Assembly: GCF_029227915.1 (NCBI RefSeq)
Contig: NC_079881.1
Coordinates: 14,857,501 to 14,921,500, forward strand
From: Hydractinia symbiolongicarpus
Taxonomy: Eukaryota > Cnidaria > Hydrozoa > Anthoathecata > Hydractiniidae
DNA length: 64,000 nt
Reading direction: 5' to 3'
Part shown: in pieces, positions 1 through 7,903 of the stretch
How the letters are laid out: each line of letters begins with the position of its first letter
Numbering within the stretch: the stretch's first letter is position 1
Notes under the pieces: generated by a model
Told to the model about the DNA's origin: nothing
The model's database searches: none
What the model saw: only the letters and a program-made list of their open reading frames with translations
Program-made: the position numbers and the translations under genes

Positions 1-10
1 GATTTACGTG

Positions 11-192
11 TAGACTCCATATTATGCCGTAAAAGGCCATATTACAGGCTTTAAAGGACTGTGCACGTAGTTAGCAGCGTTCATAGAGCCTGGCGCACAG
101 GAACACGACTTAGTATGTCGTAGTCCATTGAGATTAAAAGGAACAGACCAATGGGAAATTGTCTGTCCTCGTGGAATCACTTTATTTACGTT
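11..192 (+). repeat. Representative satellite monomer (182 bp)
   Basis: One full period counted from anchor to anchor. Landmarks in order: the anchor TAGACTCC; the GGCC-bounded segment GGCCGTAAAAGGCC, here with its first GGCC changed to TGCC; a TTTAAA block whose commonest form is CAGGCTTTAAAGGCCTG; CACGTAGTTAGCAGCG; GAGCCTGGCGC; CGACTTA with ATCGTAG; CCATTGAGATTAAAAGGAA; a variable segment; and GTGGAATCAC leading into the next monomer. In many monomers the junction forms the 12-bp palindrome AATCACGTGATT. The length matches one nucleosome plus linker, as in many centromeric satellites. The period is not divisible by three, so no reading frame runs through successive monomers. Confidence 0.9.
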
Positions 193-2372
193 TAGACTCC
201 ATGTTAGGCCGTAAAAGGCCATATTACAGGCTTTAAAGGACTGTGCACGTAGTTAGCAGCGTTCATAGAGCCTGGCGCACATGAAAACGACTTAGTATAT
301 CGTAGTCCATTGAGATTGAAAGAAATAGACCGATGGCAACTTCTCTGGGCTCATGGAATCACGTGACTTACATGCAGTCTCTTTATTAGGCCGTAAAAGG
401 CCATATTACAGTCTTTAAAGGCCTGTGGAGGAAGTTAGCAGCGTTCTTGCAGCCTGGCGCTCAAGAAAACGGCTCATTATATCGTAGACCATTGAGATTA
501 AAAGGAACAGCCGAATGGAACTTGTCGGAGTTCGTAGAATCACGTGATTTACGTGTAGACTCCATATTAGGCGTAAATGGCAATATTACAGGCTTTAAAG
601 ACATGTGCACGTAGTTAGGAACGTTCTCAGAGCCTGGCGCTCAAGAAAACGACTTAATACATCGTAGACCATTAATATTAAAAGGAACCGCCGAATGGAA
701 CTTGTCAGAGTTAGTGGAATCACGTGATTTACGTGTAGACTCCATATTAGGCCGTAAAAGGACCTATTATGCGTTTCAAAAGACTGTGTACGTAGTTAGC
801 ACCGTTCATAGAGCCTGGCGTTCAAGAAAACGACTTAATACATCGTAGTTCATTGAAATTGAAAGGAATAGGCCGATGACCTCCTGTCTGTGCTCGTGGA
901 ACTCCCTGACTTAAGTGTAGTCTCCTTATTAGGCCATAGGAGACCGTATTACGCGGTTTAAAGGTCTGTCCACGTAATTAGGAACGTTCTCAGAGCCTGG
1001 CGCTCAAGAAAACGGCTTATTATATCGTAGTCCAATGAAATTGAAAGGAATAAACCGATGGCAATTTGGCTAGGCCCGCGGAATCACGTGATTTACGTGT
1101 AGATTCCAAATTAGGCTGCAAAAGGCCATATTTCAGGCTTTAAAGGCCTGTGCACGTATTTAGCAGCGTTCTCAGATCCTGGCGCTCAAGAAAAGGACTT
1201 AATACATCGTAGGCCATTGAGATTAAAAGGAACCGCCGAATGGAACTTGTCAGAGTTAGTGGAATCACGTGATTTACGTGTAGACTCCATATTAGGCCGT
1301 AAAAAGCTATATTACAGGCTTTAAAGGACTGTGCACGTAGTTAGCATCGTTCATAGAGCCTGGCGCCCAGGAAAACGACTTAGTATATCGTAGTCCATTG
1401 AGATTAAAAGAAATAGACCGATGGCAACTTCTCTGGGCTCGAGGAATCCCTTTATTTACGTTTAGACTCCATGTTAGGCCGTAAAAGGCCATATTACAGG
1501 CTTCAAAGGCCTGTGGAAGAAGTTAGCAGCTTTCTGGCAGCCTGGCGCTCAAGAAAACGACTTAATACATCGTAGACAATTGAGACTAAAAGGAACAGCC
1601 GAATGGAACTTGTCGGAGTTCGTAGAATCACGTGATTTACGTGTAGATTCCATATTATGCCGTAAAAGGCCATATTACAAGCTTTACAGGACTGTGCACG
1701 TAGTTAGCAGCGTTCATAGAACCAAGCGCACAGGAAAACGACTTAGTATATCGTAGTCCATTGAGATTAAAAGGAACAGACCAATGGGAACTTGTCTGTG
1801 CTCGTGGAATCACTTTATTTACGTTTAGACTCCATGTTAGGCCGTAAAAGGCCATATTACAGGCTTTAAAGGCCTGTGGAAGAAGTTAGCAGCGTTCCTT
1901 GCAGCCTGACACTCAAGAAAACGAATTAATACATCGTAGTTAATTGAAGTTGAATGGAACAGGCCGATGACCTCCTGTCTGTGCTCGTGGAACTCCCTGA
2001 CTTAAGTGTAGTCTCCTTATTAGGCCATAAGAGGCCGTATTACACGGTTTAAAGGTCTGTCCACGTAATTAGAAACGTTCTCAGAGCCTGGCGCTCAAGA
2101 AAAGGGCTTATTATATCGTAGTCCATTGAGATTAAGAGGAATAGACCGATGGTAACTTGTCCGGGCTCGTGGAATCACGTGACTTACGTGCAGTTTCCTT
2201 TTTTGGCCGTAAAAGACGATAATACACACTTTAAAGGTCTGTCCACGTAGTTAGGAACGTTCTCAAAGCCTGGCGCTCAATAAAACGACTTAATACATCG
2301 TAATCCATTGAGATTGACAGCAATAGACTGATGGCAACTTGTCCGGGCTCGTGGAAACACGTGATTTACGTG

Positions 2373-2664
2373 TAGACTCCATGATAGGCCGTAAAAGGCC
2401 ATATTACAGTTTTTAAAAGCCTATGGAAGAAGTTAGCAGCGTTCTTGCAGCTTGGCGCTCAAGAAAACGAATTAATACAGCGTAGTCCATTGAGTTTAAA
2501 GGGAACAGCTGAATGTAACTTGTCGGAGGTCTGTCCACGTAATTAGGAACGTTCTCGGAGCCTGGCGCTCAAGAAAGCGACTTAATACATTGTAGTCCGT
2601 TGCGATTAAAAAGAACAGACTGATCCCCACTTGTCTGGGCTCGTGGAATCACGTGATTTACGTG
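2373..2664 (+). repeat. Fused satellite monomer (292 bp)
   Basis: Anchor spacing is 292 bp where two monomers would take about 363, so about 71 bp is missing. The join is at about 2527, where the distal segment CTTGTCGGA runs directly into GGTCTGTCCACG, skipping the anchor and the TTTAAA block. The same join is in copy 2 at 9731-10022. Confidence 0.85.
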
Positions 2665-3026
2665 TAGACTCCAAATTAGGCCGTAAAAGGCCAAACTACA
2701 AGCTTTAAAGACATGTGCACGTAGTTAGGAACGTTCTCAGAGCCTGGCGCTCAAGAAAACGACTTAATACATCGTAGACCATTGAGATTAAAAGGAACAG
2801 CCAAATGGAACTTGTCAGAGTTAGTGGAATCACGTGATTTACGTGGAGACTCCATATTAGGCCGTAAAAAGCCATATTACAGGTTTAAAGGACTGTGCAC
2901 GTAGTTAGCAGCGTTCATAGAGCCTGGCGCACAGGAAAACGACTTAATACATCGTAGTCCATTGAGATTGACAGCAATAGACTGATGGCAACTTGTCCAG
3001 GCTCGTGGAAACACGTGATTTACGTG

Positions 3027-3226
3027 TAGACTCCAAATTAGGCCGTAAAAGGCCATATTAGTCGTATATGTCCATATTACACACTTTAAAGGCCTGTACA
3101 CGTAGTTGGCAACGTTTTTAGACACTGGCGCTAGAGAAAACGACTTAAGACATCGTAATGCATTGAGATTGAAAGGAACAGACCATGATAACTTGTCTGT
3201 ACTCGTGGAATCACTTTATTAGCGTT
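3027..3226 (+). repeat. Expanded monomer with internal partial duplication (200 bp)
   Basis: Anchor spacing is 200 bp, about 18 bp too long. The segment GGCCATATTA is followed by GTCGTATATG and TCCATATTAC, so the CCATATTA portion appears twice in diverged form. Copy 2 carries the same structure near 10415-10440. Confidence 0.8.
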
Positions 3227-3374
3227 TAGACTCCATATCAGGCCGTAAAAGGCCATCCGCGTTCTTGCAGCCTGGCGCTCAAGAAAACGAATTAATACAT
3301 CGTAGTTCATTGAAATTGAAATGAATAGGCGGATGACCCTCGGTCTGTGCTCGTGGAACTCCCTGACTTAAGTG
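3227..3374 (+). repeat. Truncated monomer (148 bp)
   Basis: Anchor spacing is 148 bp. GGCCAT joins directly to CCGCGTTCTTGCAG at about 3256, removing about 34 bp that normally hold the TTTAAA block. The same junction recurs near 10610, 15477, 18799 and 19856, so it is a useful lineage marker shared by family A and the array to its right. Confidence 0.85.
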
Positions 3375-4864
3375 TAGTCACCTTATTAGGCGATAAGAGG
3401 CCGTATTACACCGTTTAAAGGTCTGTCCACGTAATTAGGAACGTTCTCAGAGTCTGGCGCTCAAGAAAACGACTTATTATAACGTAGTCCGTTGCGATTA
3501 AAAAGAACAGACTGATCCCCACTTGTCTAGGCTCGTGGAATCACGTGATTTTCGTGTAGGCTCCAAATTAAGACGTAAAAAGCCATGTTACAGGCTTTAA
3601 ATGCCTGTGCACGTAGTTAGCAGCGTTCTCAGATCCTGGCGCTCAAGAAAACGACTTAAGACATCGTAGTCCATTGAGATTGAAAGGAATAGACAGATGG
3701 CAACTTCTCTGTCCTTGTGGAAACACGTGGTTTACGTGTAGTCTCCAATTTAGGCTGTAAAAAGACCTATTATGCGTTTCAAAGGACTGTGTACGTAGTT
3801 AGCAGCGCTCATAGAGCCTGGCGTTCAAGAAAACGACTTAAGACATCGTAGTCCATTGAGATTGAATGGAATAGGCCAACGGCCTTCTATCTGTGCTCGT
3901 GGAACTCCCTGACTTAAGTGTAGTCTCCTTATTAGGCCATAAGAGGCCGTATTACACGCTTTAAAGGTCTGTCCACGTAATTAGGAACGTTCTCGGAGCC
4001 TGTGCTCAAGAAAGCGACTTAATACATTGTAGTCCGTTGCGATTAAAAAGAACAGACTGATCCCCACTTGTCTAGGCTCGTGGAATCACGTGATTTTCGT
4101 GTAGGCTCCAAATTAAGACGTAAAATACCATATTACACACTTTAAAGGCCTGTACACGTAGTTGGCAACGTTTTTAGACACTGGCGCTAGAGAAAACGAC
4201 TTAAGACATCGTAGTCCATTGAGATTGAAAGGAACCAATGGCAACTTGTCTGTGCTCGTGGAATCACTTTATTCACGTTTAAACTCCATATTAGGCCGTA
4301 AAAGGCCATATTACAGGCTTTAAAGGCCTGTGCACGTAGTTAGCAGCGTTCTTAGAGTCTGACGCTCAAGAAAACGACTTATTACATCGTAGTCCATTGA
4401 GATTGAAAGGAATAGAGCGATGGCAACTTGGCTGGGCTCGAGGAATCACGTGATTTACGTGTAGACTCCAAATTAGGCTGTAAAAGGACCTACTATGCGT
4501 TTCAAAGGATTGTGTACGTAGTTAGCAGCGTTCATAGAGCCTGGCGCTCAAGAAAACGACTTAAGACATCGTAGTCCAAAAAGATTAAAAGGAATAGACC
4601 GATGGCAACTGTGCGGGCTTGCGAATCACGTGATTTACGTGTAGACTCCAAATTAGGCCGTAGAAGGCCAATATTACAGGCTTTAAAGGCCCGTGCAAGT
4701 AGTTAGCAGCGTTCTCAGATCCTGGCGCACAGGAAAACGACTTAATATATCGTAGTCCATTGAGATTAAAAGGATTAGACAGATATCAACTTCTCTGTCT
4801 TTGTGAAAACACGTGGTTCACGTGTAGACTCCAAATTAGGCCGTAAAAGGACCTATTACAGGCT

Positions 4865-4868
4865 TTAA
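4865..4868. other. Left target-site duplication TTAA
   Basis: TTAA immediately precedes the left terminal inverted repeat and is matched by TTAA at 7773-7776. Joining the flanks at one TTAA recreates an uninterrupted satellite monomer identical to the one around 12224-12227. TTAA duplication is the hallmark of piggyBac insertion. Confidence 0.97.
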
Positions 4869-4884
4869 CCCTATTTGTACCGGG
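4869..4884 (+). repeat. Left terminal inverted repeat of piggyBac element
   Basis: CCCTATTTGTACCGGG. It pairs with the reverse complement of 7757-7772 at 15 of 16 positions; the only difference is T versus C at position 8. Beginning with CCC right after TTAA is typical of the family. Confidence 0.95.
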
Positions 4885-4885
4885 A

Positions 4886-4904
4886 GTGCGCTGAATGAGC
4901 GCAC
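4886..4904. repeat. Left subterminal hairpin
   Basis: GTGCGCT, a 5-base loop GAATG, then AGCGCAC: a perfect 7-bp inverted repeat one base inside the terminal repeat. A near-identical structure lies at 7712-7730. Subterminal inverted repeats are common in piggyBac elements and are likely transposase binding sites; that role here is inferred. Confidence 0.8.
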
Positions 4905-5241
4905 CCTTTCACATTTTTATGCGGCTTTTCATGAAAAATTAAGCGACCCGCATGAGCTTCGCAGACTTTTAATATTTTTTTAGGGCGGTTAAGACCGGCA
5001 AATTTTTTTTCTGAAAAATTTATGTTTTGCGGCCATTATGGGGCCAATGTCAAAAAAGGCGCAAAAGCGAAAAATGAAATATTTCGAATTGTGTTATATT
5101 TTCAGTCTTATTGATGTTAATTAGATAAATAGGATAGATGGTATAGCAAAGAGGGCTTATATATAATAAAAAATATAATTATTGCGTTTGTGACATAAAT
5201 TACCCCTTTATATATTATTAGTCTAATAAAAAAATTACAAA
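4905..5241 (+). promoter_or_regulatory. 5' non-coding region and probable promoter of the transposase
   Basis: This 337-bp AT-rich stretch between the left hairpin and the transposase ATG holds no open frame of note. A TATA-like run starting at about 5158 (TATATAAT) lies about 84 bp upstream of the ATG, and a second AT-rich run (TTTATATATTATTA) begins near 5207. Either could be the core promoter; the first leaves a more usual leader length. No transcription start can be fixed from sequence alone. Confidence 0.45.
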
Positions 5242-7390
5242 ATGGGACCGAAAAAGGCTAGAATTTCATCTGAGGAAGCCATTCAAAATATATTGAGATT
5301 TATTGAAGAAGATAACGTAGACGAAGCTATGGATGAAGAACTTGATGATGAAGATGATTTGGAAGAATTGTGCGGTGAAATTGGTAATATATATAGCTAT
5401 ATTATATATACATATATATAATCTCTCTGTCTAACTTCGCGTATATATATGGCGCATTGGTTGCGAGAAGCAAAATATGTTTCAAAATGTGTGATAATTT
5501 ATTTTTAGTATTTTTGTTTGTCTCATAGATAAAGAAATAGTTGAAGAAGAGGATCATCAACATGATAACGATGACCGTGTAGGTGATGCTGACAATGATG
5601 CGTCCGAAAGTGAAGAGGAAGCCGGAGCAAACCATTTGAGGAGACGTCGACTTACGAAATATCGCTTAGTAAACAGTATTGCTGCCGCTACAAATTTAGA
5701 AAATTATAACGTTTTTCCAATACCACCAGAATCAAAGTCTATCCAAAGCATTTTCAAAATAGATAATAAGAAGAAAAATGACATAATTCGTACTTTCCAG
5801 AATCAGCCACAAGCTGGAAATGTTGGTCGAAATAATCGTGCAAATGTTATTACTGGACGACAAGGCCCACAACCAAAAGCTTGTGAAACTGCATCACCCC
5901 GTTCTGCTTTTGAGCTCTACTTCACTCCTGAAATTGTGAATAACATTTTGTTGTGCACCAACAGAAAGATTAGACGCACTCTGTCCAAACTACCCGATAA
6001 TTTCTTGACGCAAAATAGTAGGTATTCGTACATGAAAGAAACCTCTGTTGAAGAAATTTATGCATTTATTGGATTGTACCTATATCGAGGACTATACAAA
6101 CTAAACTGTATATCTGCTCATAGATTATTCTCAAACCAATATGGTCCGCCAATATTCAGCGCCACTATGTCGAGAAATAGGTTTTTTTTTATACGTACAA
6201 ACCTTTGTTTTGACGACGAGACAACAAGAGATGAAAGATGGAAACATGACCGTTTTGCGGCAATGCGTGAAGTTTTTGAATCTTTCAATTATGAATGCAT
6301 GTCATGCCTTGTACCGGGCGACTATCTATCACTTGATGAAACCCTGTATCCAATGAGGACACAGATAAGTTTCAAACAGTACAATCCCAACAAACCCGCC
6401 AAATACGGTTTATTACTGAAAGCCATAAATGCAGCACGATATCCGTATACATTCCTTGCAGCTCCATATAGCGGCAAACCACAGGGAGATCCAGGAATTT
6501 ATTATGTACCAGGCACTGAGGAAATAGTAAAATACATGATAAAACAACTATCAAATGTTGTCTCGCTGGCCGGACGTAATATATCTTTCGACAGATTATA
6601 TACATCAATCCCGCTTGCGCTTTGGTTGTATGAAAGGGATATCACTTGTGTTGGTACAATGCAGATCAACAGGAAAGGAATTCCAATTGAAATGAAAGAT
6701 TTCAAACAAAGAGAGCCACTGTCCAGTGAAGTGTATTGGCAAAAAGATGGGCCGCTGTCCTTATCTTCATATGTAGTGAAAACTTCAAACGGAAAGAAAA
6801 ATGTACTCATGTTGTCAACACTAGAACCAATCCTAGGTACAACCAAGGATGATAATTGCCACAAATTGGGGTTATATAAACTATATGACTTTACAAAGGG
6901 GGGTACTGATATTGTGGATCAGAGGATGGGGTTTCACACGACGAAGACAAAGTCAAGAAAGTGGACGTTTGTTATGTTTTCTTACATGTTGGATACCGCT
7001 CGAGTAAATTCTTCGACGATATATTCACTGAATAAAGGTATTGATCCGCTACAACAAAAGTCTTTTGAATACGCCTTTCAATTAGTCATGGAATTGGTGA
7101 AACCAACCATACAAAAAAGAAGTCAAAATGGTATGTTGTCCATCACAAAACAAAAAATAAATCTTGTCTTGGGTAATGCGCAATGTAATCCGGAACCGCG
7201 TGCAGCTATTGGTCCTGCATTTGCAGAAACAAGGAAACGGTGTACTGTTTGTCAGGCTGAGAATGCAGGAGAAAATTATTCCCAAAAGAAAAAATCTATT
7301 CCGTGTGTCAAATCACTTTGTCAATCATGTGGCAATACAACGTGTCAGGCCCATATGATACAAAAATGTATGTCGTGTTCAAAGAAATGA
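5242..7390 (+). CDS. piggyBac transposase (two exons, 667 aa)
   Basis: Catalyses cut-and-paste transposition at TTAA, acting in the nucleus on the element's ends. The coding sequence is 5242-5383 joined to 5529-7390 (2,004 nt with stop TGA). The ATG at 5242 has a favourable context (A at -3, G at +4). Residues about 22-80 are strongly acidic, as in many piggyBac N-termini, followed by a basic cluster RRRR at 85-88. The DDD triad is present: Asp317 in SLDETLYPMR, Asp402 in ISFDRLYTSIP and Asp508 in TKGGTDIVDQ. The conserved NPNKPAKYG follows the first Asp. The C-terminus is cysteine-rich (Cys619, 622, 640, 645, 648, 653, His656, Cys661, 664), matching the family's zinc-binding DNA-recognition domain. 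No frameshift or stop is seen. Length is somewhat above the 594 residues of the cabbage-looper enzyme. The family call is firm; the intron is a prediction. Confidence 0.95.
5384..5528 (+). other. Predicted intron of the transposase gene (145 bp)
   Basis: Donor GGTAATAT with GT at 5384-5385; acceptor TTTGTCTCATAG ending at 5528 after a T-rich tract. The intron is very AT-rich with TATATA runs. Splicing joins G of exon 1 to AT of exon 2, creating an Asp codon (residue 48), and keeps one frame from the ATG at 5242 through the catalytic domain. Without splicing, translation from that ATG stops at 5419-5421 after 59 residues. Both flanking exons encode Glu/Asp-rich sequence, which supports their belonging to one protein. 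Confidence 0.85.
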
Positions 7391-7711
7391 ACGTTCTGGT
7401 TTCAGCTGATGATATGAACCTTACTGACATTATTTTACTTCTTTTTGTTTATTTTTGTCATGTTTTATACTAATAGCAGGGTTTTCGTGTAAAAAAACTA
7501 ATTCATGTCAAAAAACCTTCTTTAGGGACATTTTTTTGAAAAATCCTTATTTTTCGCCCTTTTTTTTCAGCCGCTCATGTTGATTGGGGCAGTGAGAATG
7601 TAATTTAGCTTGAAAACATCCAAAGTAGGTGTTTTTTGGTACAATATAGATACATAATGTTACTGTAAAAAAATCAGGTTCACCGCTTTTATGCGAAAGA
7701 TTTTCTTGGGG
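7391..7711 (+). other. 3' non-coding region of the piggyBac element
   Basis: AT-rich sequence between the transposase stop codon and the right hairpin, with several T and A homopolymer runs and no credible reading frame. No AATAAA or ATTAAA polyadenylation hexamer is present. The weak variant AATATA occurs at 7643-7648. Like the left end, it contains TTTTATGCG on the plus strand (about 7687-7695; left copy about 4916-4924). Confidence 0.6.
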
Positions 7712-7730
7712 GTGCGCTCAATCAGCGCGC
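7712..7730. repeat. Right subterminal hairpin
   Basis: GTGCGCT, loop CAATC, then AGCGCGC: the same inverted-repeat design as at 4886-4904, with one stem mismatch. It lies 26 bp inside the right terminal repeat, whereas the left one is a single base inside its repeat, so the two ends are asymmetric, as in known piggyBac elements. Confidence 0.75.
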
Positions 7731-7756
7731 CCCTGGGATTTGAACGTCAAAAAAGC

Positions 7757-7772
7757 CCCGGTACGAATAGGG
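7757..7772 (-). repeat. Right terminal inverted repeat of piggyBac element
   Basis: On the minus strand it reads CCCTATTCGTACCGGG, a 15 of 16 match to the left terminal repeat at 4869-4884. TTAA follows directly. Confidence 0.95.
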
Positions 7773-7776
7773 TTAA
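7773..7776. other. Right target-site duplication TTAA
   Basis: Second copy of the TTAA target; satellite sequence AGGCCTGTGCACG resumes immediately at 7777. Confidence 0.97.
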
Positions 7777-7903
7777 AGGCCTGTGCACGCAGTTAGCAGC
7801 ATTTTTAGAGCCTGGCGCTCAAGAAAACGACTTAATACATCGTAGACCATTGAGATTAAAAGGAAGAGCCGAATGGAACTTGTCGGAGTTCGTAGAGTCG
7901 CGT

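Larger units (their letters stand above)
1..4868 (+). repeat. Satellite array, left part (181-182 bp monomer)
   Basis: Uninterrupted head-to-tail copies of a monomer of about 181.6 bp. The anchor TAGACTCC or a close variant falls at 11, 193, 375, 556, 736, 918, 1100, 1281, 1463, 1644, 1826 and 2009, so spacings are 180-183 bp. Monomers differ by scattered substitutions and fall into recurring types, best told apart just before the anchor: CACGTGATTTACGTGTAG, CACTTTATTTACGTTTAG, CTCCCTGACTTAAGTGTAG, CACGTGACTTACATGCAG and CACGTGGTTTACGTGTAG. No coding sequence is supported. The stretch ends exactly at the TTAA where the transposon begins. It is the left part of copy 1 of higher-order repeat family A. 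Confidence 0.97.
4869..7772 (+). mobile_element. piggyBac-family DNA transposon, complete, 2,904 bp
   Basis: A complete autonomous-looking element. It has TTAA flanks, 16-bp terminal inverted repeats starting CCCTATT with one mismatch between the ends, a hairpin-forming inverted repeat just inside each end, and a single intact transposase gene on the plus strand. It is visibly more AT-rich than the satellite and shares no sequence with it. piggyBac transposases move DNA by cut-and-paste and normally excise without a footprint, restoring TTAA. No second copy or fragment exists in the rest of the window. The intact frame, matching ends and presence in only one of three repeat copies point to a recent insertion. 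Confidence 0.97.
1..7903 (+). repeat. Higher-order repeat A, copy 1 (interrupted by piggyBac)
   Basis: Position 1 aligns with 7904 and with 12355. Removing the transposon and one TTAA leaves 4,995 bp. Copy 1 keeps one monomer (about 235-416) that copies 2 and 3 lack, and keeps a two-monomer segment (about 1200-1560) that copy 2 lacks. It differs from both others at shared sites, for example GAGCCTGGCG near 640 where copies 2 and 3 have GAGCCAGGCG. The true left boundary may lie outside the window. Confidence 0.85.

Noticed and set aside
22-222. Recurrent minus-strand open frames of 61-97 codons starting MAFYGL, found dozens of times
   Set aside because: They are the satellite monomer read in one frame. 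The 181-182 bp period is not divisible by three, so each frame closes after about one monomer. Variation between copies shows no sign of protein-level constraint, and there is no promoter or splice context.
6502-6864. Minus-strand open frames inside the transposase (6372-6608, 6502-6864, 7082-7285) and at 5402-5635
   Set aside because: Antisense shadows of a well-recognised gene or of its intron and first coding part; no family resemblance.
5636-7390. Transposase beginning at TTG 5636 as a 584-residue protein
   Set aside because: TTG initiation is not expected for a eukaryotic nuclear gene. The upstream exon with ATG at 5242 and good splice sites extends the same frame and supplies the usual acidic N-terminus.
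4869-7772. Domesticated piggyBac-derived host gene
   Set aside because: Intact terminal repeats, TTAA duplications and presence in only one of three repeat copies show a mobile element rather than a fixed host gene.
4869-7772. Retrotransposon or endogenous virus
   Set aside because: No long terminal repeats, reverse transcriptase, integrase or poly-A tail; the ends and the DDD transposase are those of piggyBac.
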